This document shows, piece by piece, positions 47,439-57,293 of a stretch of DNA of 64,000 bases. Origin of the DNA: Diphasiastrum complanatum (lineage: Eukaryota > Streptophyta > Lycopodiopsida > Lycopodiales > Lycopodiaceae); assembly GCA_029204225.1 (NCBI GenBank), contig CM055092.1, positions 46,503,486-46,567,485 of the forward strand. Direction: 5' to 3'. How positions within the stretch are numbered: the stretch's first letter is position 1; every line of letters begins with the position of its first letter. The position numbers and the translations under genes are program-made. The notes under the pieces are model-generated. The model had not been told where the DNA came from. It searched no databases and saw only the letters and a list, made by a program, of their open reading frames with translations.

Positions 47439-48895
47439 AAACTTTGTTCTAAACACCCATTTGTTGTCAATGGGTTTCTTTCCAAGTGGTAGATCAACCA
47501 ACTCCCATGTATCATGCCTGTGGATGGATTCTATCTCCTCTTCCATTGCCCTTTGCCACTCTTTGTGATCTTTTGCCTCATCAAAGGTTGATGGCTCTCG
47601 ACACTTCAAAATGTCACTCATTAGGGCATAGTTCACATGATAACGATCGGGAGACTTCCTTTCCCGCGTTGATCATCTCACTTCTCCTTGTGTGCTAGAT
47701 CCTGGTTGATTTAGCTTTGCGTCCTTCATGATCTTTTCATACCATTTTGGTATCTTAGATTCAGGTGATACACTACGTGGAGAGTATGTATCCCAAGGAG
47801 TGTCTAAGTAATGTCTCTTACTTCCAACCGATTTCTCCTTTATTTGCTCCTATTGGCAAGTACCTCCCCCTAGGTTCTTGAATAGGTGGTGTCCTTTCAT
47901 ACTCGCCCTCTTGACTCTCATCTTCACGTGCATCATCTTGTAGAGCATCTTCTTCATCTTATTCCTCCAAAATTGTGGGAAGTCTTTTGATGCTTTCACC
48001 ACTTGCATGGTCTTCATCTTCATACCTATGCGTCTCATCAAAGATCACATCTTTGCTAATGTGAATCTTGTTCATTATAGGATCAAAACACCTGTATGCC
48101 TTCGTCCTCTCGTCATAACCGACGAAGATACACTTGATTGCTTTAGCATCAAGTTTCTTTCGCTCCTCCTTTGGCACATGTACATAGGCCTTCCATCCAA
48201 TGACACGAAACTTGTCAATTTTTGGCTTTATTCCAGTAAATGCTTCTTTGGGAGTCACATTTGGAACTGCAATTGTAGGACTCCCCGTTTTGCAAGAACG
48301 TTGCCGCACTACACGCTTCCGACCAAAGTGAATCGGTCAAGCCCATTTGCTTCATCATGGAGCGTGCACTCTCCATAATAGTCCCGTTTTCCCTTTCAAC
48401 TACACCATTACTATGCGGCATGTGTGACTGTGTGAATTGTCTTTTGATGCCATGTTCCTTGCAAAAATCCTCAAAATTATCAGATTTGTATTCGCCCCCT
48501 CTATCAGATCTTAGCACTTTAATGCGTGCATCCAGTTGGTTTTCTACCAAAGTCTTGAACTCCTTGAAGCGAGCAAAAGCGTCAGATTTCTTCTTCAAGA
48601 AATAAATCCATGTCCTCCTAGAGTAATCATATATGAAAGTCATAAAATAATATGCTTTCCCCAATGACATGGTCTTCATTGGGCCGCATAGATCGCTGTG
48701 AATGAGTTCCAGCGGTTTCTTAGCTCTTGCAGCTCCACCTTTCTTGAATGTCTCCCTGTGATGCTTTCCCATGACACATCCTTCACATATTGCATGATGA
48801 TCATCCTGCAATGTCGGTAACCCTATTACCATCTTCAGCTTCGCCATCAATCTCAAGCTCCCATAGTTCAAATGACCAAGTCTTCTGTGCCACAA
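47433..48895 (-). mobile_element. copia E (first copy) integrase and RT start
   Basis: Minus strand from 48895: LWHRRLGHLNYGSLRLMA, CEGCVMGKHHRETF, LELIHSDLCGPM, VLRSDRGGEYKSDNFEDFC and MPHSNGVVERENGTI, with all three integrase acids present. After a frameshift near 48290 it continues KFRVIGWKAYVHVPK and the acidic linker, then RT to NKWVFRTKF, where it is truncated at about 47438. Confidence 0.9.
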
Positions 48896-49528
48896 CTCAG
48901 ATTGAGATGTTGTTGAGATACCCTAACCATATTCTCCTGGTTTTGCAGCATCCAATTTATAAAGGCCACAATTACTATCTCTATAACCTTTCACCACCAC
49001 TTTATGGTTGTGGTTCATATCCTTCATAAGGTATCCATCCTTGACAAATTCAACCTTAAGATGTTGATTTGCCATTACACCAACAGAAAGCAAACTCTTT
49101 TTGAGTCCAAGAACATAAAGCACATTAGGGATGTTCTTGATTTTACCATCAAGAAACTGCACAGGTACATTGCCCACACCTTGTATTTGGCATTCCTCCC
49201 CATTGGCTTGAGTGATCTTATCCCCATCATGGACTGGTGAGAATTTCTCAAACCAATCATGTTTCCCGGTTAGATGCCTTTTGGCGCCAGAATCTATGAA
49301 CCATATGGCACCATCATCAACTTGGGATGCCAATGCCGATGAAAAGACACTTGTTTCGTCATCTTCTCCATCATCTTCGACAATGTTGCCTTCTTGAGTC
49401 ACTTTTCTCGGCTTTATGTCTGCTTTCTTCTTGTAACACTCGCGTGCCCAATGACCTGGTTTGTGGCAATAGTAACATTCTTCTTTTTTCCTTTTGATGA
49501 TGACTCTCCCTCGTCATCATCATCCGTC
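48896..49528 (-). mobile_element. copia E zinc knuckle and protease
   Basis: Minus strand: CYYCHKPGHWAREC at about 49475-49430 (canonical C-X2-C-X4-H-X4-C), then DDGAIWFIDSGAKRHLTG at about 49310 with the intact D-S-G protease active site, to about 48923. The frame breaks upstream of the knuckle at 49528, where an inverted copy begins; capsid gag and the 5' LTR are missing. Confidence 0.88.
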
Positions 49529-51835
49529 GGAAGCGTGTAGTGTGGCAATGTTCTTGCAAAACAGGAGCCCTACAGTTGCGGTTCCAAATGTGACTCCCGA
49601 AGAAGCATTTAAAGGAATAAGGCCAAAAATCGACAAGTTTCATGTCATTGGATGTAAGGCCTATGTACATGTGCCAAAGGAGGAGCAAAAGAAACTTGAT
49701 GCCAAAGCCATCAAGTGTATCTTCGTTGGTTATAATGAGAGGACGAAGGCATACAGGTGTTTTGATCCTGTAATGAACAAGATTCACATTAGCAAAGATG
49801 TGAACTTTAATGAGACGCATAGATATAAAGATGAAGACCATGCAAGTGGTGAAAGCATCAAAAGACTTCCCACAATTTTGGAGGAATAAGATGAAGAAGA
49901 TGCTCTACAAGATGATGCACGTGAAGATGAGAGTCAAAAGGGCGAGTATGAAAGGACACCACCTATTCAAGAGCCTAGGGGGAGGTACTTGCCAATAGGA
50001 GCAAATAAAGGAGAAACCGGTTGGAAGTAAGAGACATTACTTAGACACTCCTTGGGATACATACTCTCCACGTAGTGTATCACCTGAATCTAAGATACCA
50101 AAATGGTATGAAAAGATCATGAAGGACGCAAAGCTAAATCAACCAGGATCTAGCACACAAGGAGAAGTGAGAAGATCAACGCGAGAAAGGAAGTCTCCCG
50201 ATCGTTATCATGCGAACTATGCCCTAATGAGTGACATTTTGAAGTGTCGAGAGCCATCAACCTTTGATGAGGCAAAAGATCACAAAGAGTGGCAAAGGGC
50301 AATGGAAGAGGAGATAGAATCCATCCACAGGCATGATACATGGGAGTTGGTTGATCTACCACTTGGAAAGAAACCCATTGACAACAAATGGGTGTTTAGA
50401 ACAAAGTTTCATGCGGATGGCATGATAGCAAAGCATAAGGCACGCCTAGTAGTGAAGGGTTATAAGCAAAGCAAAGGAATTGACTATGAAGAGACATTTG
50501 CTCCAGTGGCTAAGTGGACTACGCTACGCCTTATCATTGCCTTAGCATCTCATTTTGGGTGGAAGATCCATCAAATGGATGTGAAGTCCGCATTTTTAAA
50601 TGGTGACTTAGAGGGAAAAGTTTACATGGTCCAACCACATCACTTCATGGCAAAAGGGCAAGAACCAAAAGTATGTAAACAACACAAAGCACTTTATGGC
50701 CTTAAGCAAGCGCCACGCGCATGGTATGTACGCATTGACAATTACTTACTTTCTCATAGGTTTGTAAGAACAAATTCAGATCCAAACCTTTATGTTCTTA
50801 TAAATGATGATAGCATTGCCTTGATTGTACTTTACGTTGATGATATCATTATCACAGGCAATGATGAGAACCTCACTCGTTCTATCAAAGCCAATCTATG
50901 CAAGCAGTTTGAGATGACAGATTTAGATCTTGTGCACTATTGCTTGGGTGTTGAAGTATGGAAAACTGGCAGTGATATCAGGTTATGTCAAAACAAGTAT
51001 GTGGGCGAGATATTGGAGAGATTTCACATGACAGAGTGCAAACCTTCCATCACCCCTTGCAAAGCTGATAAGAAATTATCTCGTATTGATGATAGTGCAC
51101 ATGTTGACGCTACTCTATTTCGTCAACTAGTTGGGAGTTTGATATATCTTACGACTACACGTCCTGATATCTGCTATGCTGTAAGTTTGATTAGCCAATT
51201 CATGTCATCACCCACTATGGACCATTGGAAAGCTGCAAAAAGAATTTTGAGGTATGTGAAAGGTACACCTAACCTTGGCCTAATCTACAAAAGACAAAGT
51301 GTTTTACCTAAGTTGCAGGGTTATGTTGACAACAGGTTATGCCTTCAATTTTGGTAGCGGTTGTTTTTCATGGTCTAGCAAGAAGCAAGATACTATTTCT
51401 CTTTCTTCTACAAAAGCCGAATATAAAGCGTTGAGTTCTGCTACCCAGGAAGCTGTATGGCTACGTAAGTTGTTATGTGAGATTGGCATGAAGCAGGTAA
51501 ATCCTACTGTTATTTTCTATGACAGTCAAAGTGGAATACAATTGGCTAAGAATTCTATCTTTCACGCAAGGACAAAACATATTGAGGTAAAATATCACTT
51601 TGTGCGTGAGAAGTTACAATCTGAGGATATAAGTATTGTACATTGTTCTACGTTATTACAAGTTGCTGATATATTTACAAAAGCTTTAAGTAAAGAAAAT
51701 TTTGAAACTTTTAAAGCCAAACTTGGCTTAGATCTGGTTATTAAAAAGCCTTTACTTGTAATACTATCATGGAGGTATGTTCCATGAATAGAGTAAATTC
51801 TAAAATAAAGAGAGACGTTAATCATTGAGGGAGAG
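49529..51835 (+). mobile_element. copia E' (plus copy): integrase end, RT, RNase H
   Basis: Begins mid-integrase at EACSVAMFLQN. It continues KFHVIGCKAYVHVPK and CFDPVMNKIHISKDV, a stop at 49887, then a single open frame 50119-51357 covering RT (EETFAPVAKWTTLRLIIALA, MDVKSAFLNGDL, LYGLKQAPRAWY, VLYVDDIIITGND) and early RNase H. A short deletion at about 51330 removes DADWAG...STTG and shifts the frame; RNase H then continues to about 51787 (SWSSKKQDTISLSSTKAEYK, ADIFTKALS). RT looks intact by motif. Confidence 0.92.
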
Positions 51836-51911
51836 AGTTAAAATAACAATGATCGACTTATATAGTGCTTTCTTATTTCGACGACACCACGTGTGCTTAG
51901 TTCTAGAGTTA
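51836..51911 (+). mobile_element. copia E' 3' LTR, truncated
   Basis: Follows TTGAGGGAGAG and matches the minus-copy LTR for about 75 bp (CGACGACACCACGTGTGC). It then diverges at TTCTAGA, where sequence of another LTR family begins. Confidence 0.7.
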
Positions 51912-52255
51912 TATTGTCAATAAACACCTTATTGATCTGTGAGCTTCTTGAAATATGATGCACATTTTGCAATATTACATGCAGTTCTCCCACAGTCTAC
52001 AGAAAGACACAAAAACTCATAAAAATATTCTAGGTTCTACACAACGAAAGAATGCAATTTGCATTTTTGGCAAAACGATTTTTTTTCAAAACTTAGGAGG
52101 TCAAAAACACTATCACAAAATTTGTAGAAGTTGCAAAATTCAGCTTTTCATGTGACCAATCAAATTGAGAAGCCTAAACCCTAAACCCAATTATCGCTTT
52201 CGAGTTTCCAAGACATTTGTAACAAGTTTCTATCATTCTTGATGACTGTACTATA
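51912..52255 (+). repeat. LTR fragment, inverted partner of 56489-56830
   Basis: About 340 bp, starting near TTGTCAATAAACACC and ending GATGACTGTACTATA. It matches the reverse complement of 56489-56830 almost throughout (for example AACCCTAAACCCAATTATCG). In the other copy this sequence continues into a polypurine-tract-flanked LTR start, so both are LTR pieces of one copia family in opposite orientation. Confidence 0.85.
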
Positions 52256-52358
52256 GATTTTTCCACCCACAACTGAGGTACATCTCCATGCAATCTTTAA
52301 ATTTGTTCAAGAAATAACAATCTTCGCTTATAATCTCATGAATCTTGTGAACAAGTTC

Positions 52359-52403
<45 letters not shown>

Positions 52404-52984
52404 ATGAATGCATGCATGTGTTTGCATATATCTACGATAAGTGGATCACTACATGTGAGAGAGAGGTCAAATGGTAGATTGGATGAGACTTTTTGTAAGC
52501 ATTGTAGCAAGTCAATTGAGTAAAATAAATTTCCAATCCAAATCTTCTAAGCTTAGTAAGCTGCCATAGCAGTTGGTCGCTCTACCAATATTAATATAAA
52601 GCTTGTGCGAGCTTGGCCGAACAAGCTTTTGCAAAACTTGAAGCAAGCTTTTAAAAGCTATATTTTATTTCTTATGTTTTAGAATCATATTTGTGACTCC
52701 GTTTTACAAAACATGTTTCTCTTTGATGAATTCTCTTTTCATAATGTTTATTTAATGATTTCAGACCACTCATAAAGCTAAAAAAATCAAGGAATATAAT
52801 TATTGTTCTTGGCTTTAGGAGATATGTTGGATATGAGGTAGTACAAGTGGCAAACATGATAAAAATCTACAAGGAAAATTATCACCTAACAATGTTGCCA
52901 CACTCTACTTATTACGTAATACCAAAATAAAGACTTGGCAATTTACACAACTTGTAATACCAAAATTAAGCAATTTACACAACC
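52256..52984. other. non-coding spacer with a TG microsatellite
   Basis: No gene recognised; the (TG)n tract is listed separately. Confidence 0.5.
52362..52401. repeat. (TG)n microsatellite
   Basis: About 20 TG units. Confidence 0.96.
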
Positions 52985-53001
52985 CATTATAAGCACGCAA
53001 A

Positions 53002-53086
53002 CCCAATGGGGTTGGCTTTGTTTGTTAGCTTGTCATCCAAAGTTTTTTTGTCCCAAGTTCAAGGCTCCCCTTGGAAACCAAAAAGC
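53002..53086 (+). mobile_element. tRNA-derived SINE, plus copy
   Basis: Opens with a diverged GGGGTTGGCTTTGTTTGTTAG (A-box-like) and has a diverged B box AGTTCAAGGCTCC, ending GGAAACCAAAAAGC. It is flanked by near-identical CATTATAAGCAC(G/A)CAA at about 52985-53001 and 53087-53102 (one mismatch), a target duplication. It is the same family as 55581-55665 but more diverged. Confidence 0.72.
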
Positions 53087-53103
53087 ATTATAAGCACACA
53101 ATG

Positions 53104-53148
53104 CTTCTTGGCTTCCAAGGGGAGGCTCGAACCTGGGACCAAAGAAAC
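53104..53148 (-). mobile_element. tRNA-derived SINE, 5'-truncated minus copy
   Basis: The minus strand keeps only the B-box half (GGTCCCAGGTTCGAGCCTCC and the CCAAGAAGC tail). It is flanked by a perfect 16-bp target duplication, TTATAAGCACACAATG, at 53088-53103 and 53149-53164. It inserted into the 3' duplication of the plus copy next door. Confidence 0.75.
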
Positions 53149-53587
53149 TTATAAGCACACAATGGAACGATGCATCTCATAACTAACTATTGGAAATAGC
53201 ATACCAAACTTTAAGTGCACAATAGAGAGGAAAAAATCTTGCACAAGTAAATGGATAGCACGTGGACCCAAAATCAATGTCTTGCATTATGAATGATCAC
53301 ATTGAATAAATACATTATACATATTTTATGGCTCTTGAGTCCAAATTTACAAGTCAAGCATGACCTAAAAGTCCAAGTGTAAGTTCATAACTTGTACATG
53401 GACAGTTGCAGCTCCTTTTTCTTCAAATTAGATTTCTAACACTCTTGTATTATAGGTGGAACTTGGCTTCAAGACCTCCATAACATGAAATATGATGAAG
53501 CTTAAGCCTAGGAGATGTGTTGGAAAGATTGAGTGCTACTCTTTCAATGCTCCTATAGTTTTTCATCTTCTATTAATGCCAATTTAT

Positions 53588-54129
53588 CTACACTTTCTGT
53601 TCATCAACATCCTTGTCACCCATCAACTCAGCCATCAACTCAGTTTTATTCTTGACAAACTTCTTCCAAAACCAGTGCTTTTCCCACACATGTACCATCT
53701 GTTCTATGGGCACGCTTGTGGTCTCTGGAAGAAAGAAGTAAACAAAGAGGGTCATGATTGCTACCCACCCACCAAATAAGAAGAATGTGCCATATCTAAG
53801 GTGACAAAACATGGAAAGAAATACTTGTGCAATGGCAAACGTGAAGAAGAGTTGTATACAAACACATATGCTCATGCCTGCAGATCTGATTTCCAGGGGG
53901 AAAATTTCACTTGGAATCACCCACCCAAGAGGACCCCAAGACCATCCAAAGCCCCCAGCATAGATGCACATGAGGACAAATGTCACAATAGACCAGCTTT
54001 TTGAAAGTTCTTCTGTGCCTGTGAACTTGAAACCTAGAATGCATCCAATCAAGATCTGCCCACAAGAAAATAGGAGTCATCAATGCCCACAACAAAACAG
54101 GAGTAATCACAAAACAGGACTAATCAATC

Positions 54130-54178
<49 letters not shown>

Positions 54179-55500
54179 CTGGCATGTGAACATGACAGCT
54201 CCTCCCACAATAAAAGGCCGTCTTCGGCCCCACTTGTCTACCCTCCAGATCAAAATCTTCAGACCAACTATTGAAAGAGCCTTGAGAACAATAGCTGAGT
54301 ACAGAGAAGAGCTGCTCCCGAAGCCGATGGTCTGGAAGAACTCTGGAGCATAGAAAGTGAGGACGTTGATACCAGTCATCTGCTGGAAGAAGGGAATCAA
54401 CAAAGCCATTACAAACTGAGGCCTGTACCTCCGCTGCAGAATGTTGAGGAATGGATGCTTCACTTGGCCGGAAAGTCTACTGGCCTCCACCAGATCCTTA
54501 AACTCCACATCTACTTCGCTCACTCCTCGGATCTTCTCTAGCACTGCTCGGCCTTCCTTCGGATAGCCTCGCTCAATCAGACTGTTGGGTGTCTCAGAGA
54601 GCACGAATGAGCTCAGTGTTAAGATGGAAGCAGGAAGTGCTACTAATCCGAGTGAGAGTCTCCAGCCCCAAGGCTTTAGCTTGGAGGTGCCATAGTTGAT
54701 GGAGTTGGCACTCACCACACCGTAGTTGAGGGCTAGCTGAAACATAATGTTAAGGCCGCCACGGAGCTTGGCAGGCGCCATCTCTGACATGTAAAGAGGC
54801 ACTGCCTGCAAAATACTCGTCCATGTCCAATGGGCTGTATTGTAAGATCTGTGACATTCATGCCAATTTGGGGAAGGAATGAGATGAAACCCACATCGAA
54901 TTTTACCTGATTGGTGACCCCAACACCTACGCCAAGCATAATTCGACCGATGATGAGCATGGGCAAGTTCTGAGCTGCCGCATTGAGAGTCGCTCCTATC
55001 AGATAGCTGACCCCGCCTGCAAACATACTGAATCTTCGCCCCTTTCTTCTTGTGATGGGAGAGATAAAGAGAGTGGAGATAAGTCCGGCCATGTAAAGGG
55101 ATGAGGTGAAGGCCTGCAGTCCCTGGTTGTCATACTTGCAGTAGTGATTGTGCCGAGGTGAGTGTTTGTTCACATAAACTGTTGGGAAGAACTTCTGTAG
55201 GAAATCATCCATTGATACTACACCACCTGTTCAGCCAATTCCACACAAGCATAAGCTGGCTGATAAAAAATTCTAAGCATCACCTTAACAAAGAGAAGAT
55301 AAAATCAAAACAGTCAGAGCTGAGAAAGGCAGACCAGAAATTCCCAGATCGTAACCAAAGATGAAACCTCCTATTGCAGCCACAATACACGAAACCACCA
55401 CCAGTGTTGTAGTACGCCCAGCATAATGTCTTTCTCTCATTTCATCAGATATCCCTCTCTCTCCAGCCCTCTTCCCTTCCCTCCCCATATCTCCTGCCAT
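53588..55500 (-). CDS. STP-type H+/monosaccharide symporter (sugar transport protein), four exons
   Basis: Imports hexoses with protons across the plasma membrane; MFS sugar-porter family. Exons (minus): 55500-55335, 55226-54907, 54805-54179, 54055-53588 with the stop at 53588; junction phases agree and all introns are GT-AG. The product is about 526 residues, the usual STP length. Exon 1 has [19 protein letters not shown]. Exon 2 has the STP lid-domain CKYDNQ and the RRKGRR loop. Exon 3 has [27 protein letters not shown] (usually PETPN), QQMTGIN and DKWGRRRPF. Exon 4 has [20 protein letters not shown] and [14 protein letters not shown] chose ATG 55500 ([10 protein letters not shown]); the next codons upstream are open but contain no ATG. 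The frame is intact, so this is probably a working gene. Confidence 0.93.
54131..54178. repeat. (CT)n microsatellite against the exon 3 splice donor of the sugar transporter
   Basis: About 22 CT units. On the transcribed strand they read as GA repeats beginning only a few bases after the donor GTACGAGAG at 54178, so they occupy much of the 123-bp intron 3 (54056-54178). Confidence 0.93.
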
Positions 55501-55580
55501 CTCTCTCCCCTTACACACCCCCGCTCCTATTGGGGACTTGGGTTGTTATGAAGGTGTCAAGGCTTTGAATAAAATAAATG

Positions 55581-55665
55581 CTTCTTGGTTTCCAAGGGGA
55601 GGCTCGAACCTGGGACCAAAGAAACTTCGGATGCCAAGCCAACCAACTGAGCCAACCCCGTTGGG
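55581..55665 (-). mobile_element. tRNA-derived SINE with perfect target-site duplication
   Basis: An 85-bp body read on the minus strand: CCCAACGGGGTTGGCTCAGT begins it and holds an A-box-like TGGCTCAGTTGG. A B box GGTTCGAGCCTCC sits 30-40 bp later, and the tail is CCAAGAAG. It is flanked by identical 15-mers TGAATAAAATAAATG at 55566-55580 and 55666-55680. The internal pol III boxes plus the long perfect duplication identify a recent SINE insertion. It lies about 65-80 bp upstream of the sugar-transporter ATG, in the same orientation, so it is in the promoter or 5' UTR. Confidence 0.82.
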
Positions 55666-55898
55666 TGAATAAAATAAATGGAATGTTATCTAGTTAAAGC
55701 ATATCCATACACTACCACTATTGTGGCAATGCTGGCCATTCCATGGACGATGGATGAAACGGCAAGGAGAGATGGTGAAGCACCCCCACCACCCTTGGAT
55801 GGTGTGTGCATCATCACTGGCATGCCATTGATGGTGCACAATACCCTACTCCATTGTTGACTTGAATCCCTTTAAATTTTCTCATTTCGTACCCTCAT

Positions 55899-56501
55899 CT
55901 ATGGCCCATACATTTTTGTCCTACTAGGATTGACACTTGGATCTCGGATCTTAACCATAGCCATGTCTAGTGTATTATTATTTTCTTTCGGAAACGGGGC
56001 AAAATCTGGACTAGACAGTCTAACCAAAGCCAAATTTCTTACAAAGTAGATGCACATAAAACACGGGTTATGTTGAGCTTTATCCACACCATTCACATAC
56101 AGATTGGTAGTAATCCAATTACGCTCATCAGTGGCATCTTTAAGTTTGTTATTCTTTAAACTTTTTCCATGTAGCCACTTGGTATTTTTCAAAAAGTTTG
56201 TTACAGTATCTTTGCAAATCAAAGCATGTTCCATAACAGTCTCATGATTAATATTTTGATAAGTAGGTAAAAAACTTGCCAATTCAAACCATCCACGATA
56301 AAGTTCTAAAGCTACCTCATTTATATTAAACTGACGCATCGGGATGTGATTAAGTCCTTTGTTCAGGTCATTCCTTAAAGCATTGTTTCTAATAATTCCA
56401 GTATCCATCAAGACAACATGTCCAAAAATTCTGAAAATAAACTCTTTGAAATGTTTATTGTCAATGCAAGTACAAGGTGGAATGTTGTATAGTACAGTCA
56501 T
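55899..56501 (-). mobile_element. unidentified ORF, possibly Penelope-like RT N-terminal region
   Basis: A 200-codon open frame on the minus strand from ATG 56501. It reads KEFIFRIFGHVVLMDTG, LNKGLNHIPMRQFNINEVA, YRGWFELASFLP and NPCFMCIYFVRNLALVRL. A 'L-x-K/M-G-L-N-H-I-P' segment is, from memory, reminiscent of the start of reverse transcriptase in Penelope-like elements, but no palm motif follows, so the identity is tentative. Its first few codons lie in an LTR fragment shared with 51912-52255; after TGTACTATA the two copies diverge. Confidence 0.35.
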
Positions 56502-56861
56502 CAAGAATGATAGAAACTTGTTACAAATGTCTTAGAAACTCGAAAGCGATAATTGGGTTTAGGGTTTAGGCTTTTCAATTTGATTGGTCACATGAAAAGC
56601 TGAATTTTGCAACTTCTACAAATTTTGTGATAGTGTTTTTGACCTCCTAAGTTTTGGGAAAAAAATTGTTTTGCCAAAAATGCAAATCTCATTCTTTCGT
56701 TGTGTACCTAGAATATTTTTATGAGTTTTTGTGTCTTTCTGTAGACTGTGAGAGAACTGCATGTAATTTTGCAAAATGTGCATCATATTTCAAGAAGCTC
56801 GCGGATAACTAAGGTGTTTATTGACAATGAACTGAGTATGAATATCATTAACTCCAACACT
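56489..56861 (-). mobile_element. copia 3' LTR fragment, minus strand
   Basis: On the minus strand AAGAGGGAG (polypurine tract, 56862-56870) is followed by TGTTGGAGTTAATG, an LTR start like that at 11035. The sequence from about 56830 to 56489 is the inverted partner of 51912-52255. It ends without a recognisable LTR terminus, at the start of the ORF at 56501. Confidence 0.75.
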
Positions 56862-56870
56862 CCCTCTTAA

Positions 56871-57010
56871 TCTTACTACTACAAATTAGAGAAATAATTT
56901 ATCAACTCTACTAAGGTAGCATGTCTACCTTTTTACTATGGTTTTATTAATAAATCAGCCAATATAATGTTTGTATGATAGTAGATTTTTTTCTTAAACC
57001 TTCTCTGTTA
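56871..57010 (-). mobile_element. copia RNase H C-terminal remnant
   Basis: The minus strand gives YHTNIILADLLIKP and GRHATLVELINYFSNL, diverged from the terminal copia motif (compare DNMLADIMTKPLS near 10930), with stops. It is correctly placed before the polypurine tract of the LTR to its left. Confidence 0.7.
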
Positions 57011-57256
57011 GAAAATAGAATTGAGTTTTTATAAGCTTAGTACGATTTTGATAGCTTGGATTCAAGGAGAGGGCAGTGCAATTTTGATTGTCATAATGTA
57101 TAATTGTTGGAAGGAATAAGAATTTAGGTCCTACAATAATCCTCTAAGCTATATCACCTCCTTTAATGTTTTCTCAATTGAGAATGGAAACCAAAGGGAA
57201 GATTCTCACCCTATTACTTCCTACACTTTCTTGACTACTATGCTTGAAGAACCATC

Positions 57257-57293
<37 letters not shown>

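Noticed and set aside
55501-55518. Upstream extension of the sugar-transporter reading frame beyond ATG 55500
   Set aside because: The six codons upstream are open but begin with GTG, not ATG; plant translation would start at 55500.
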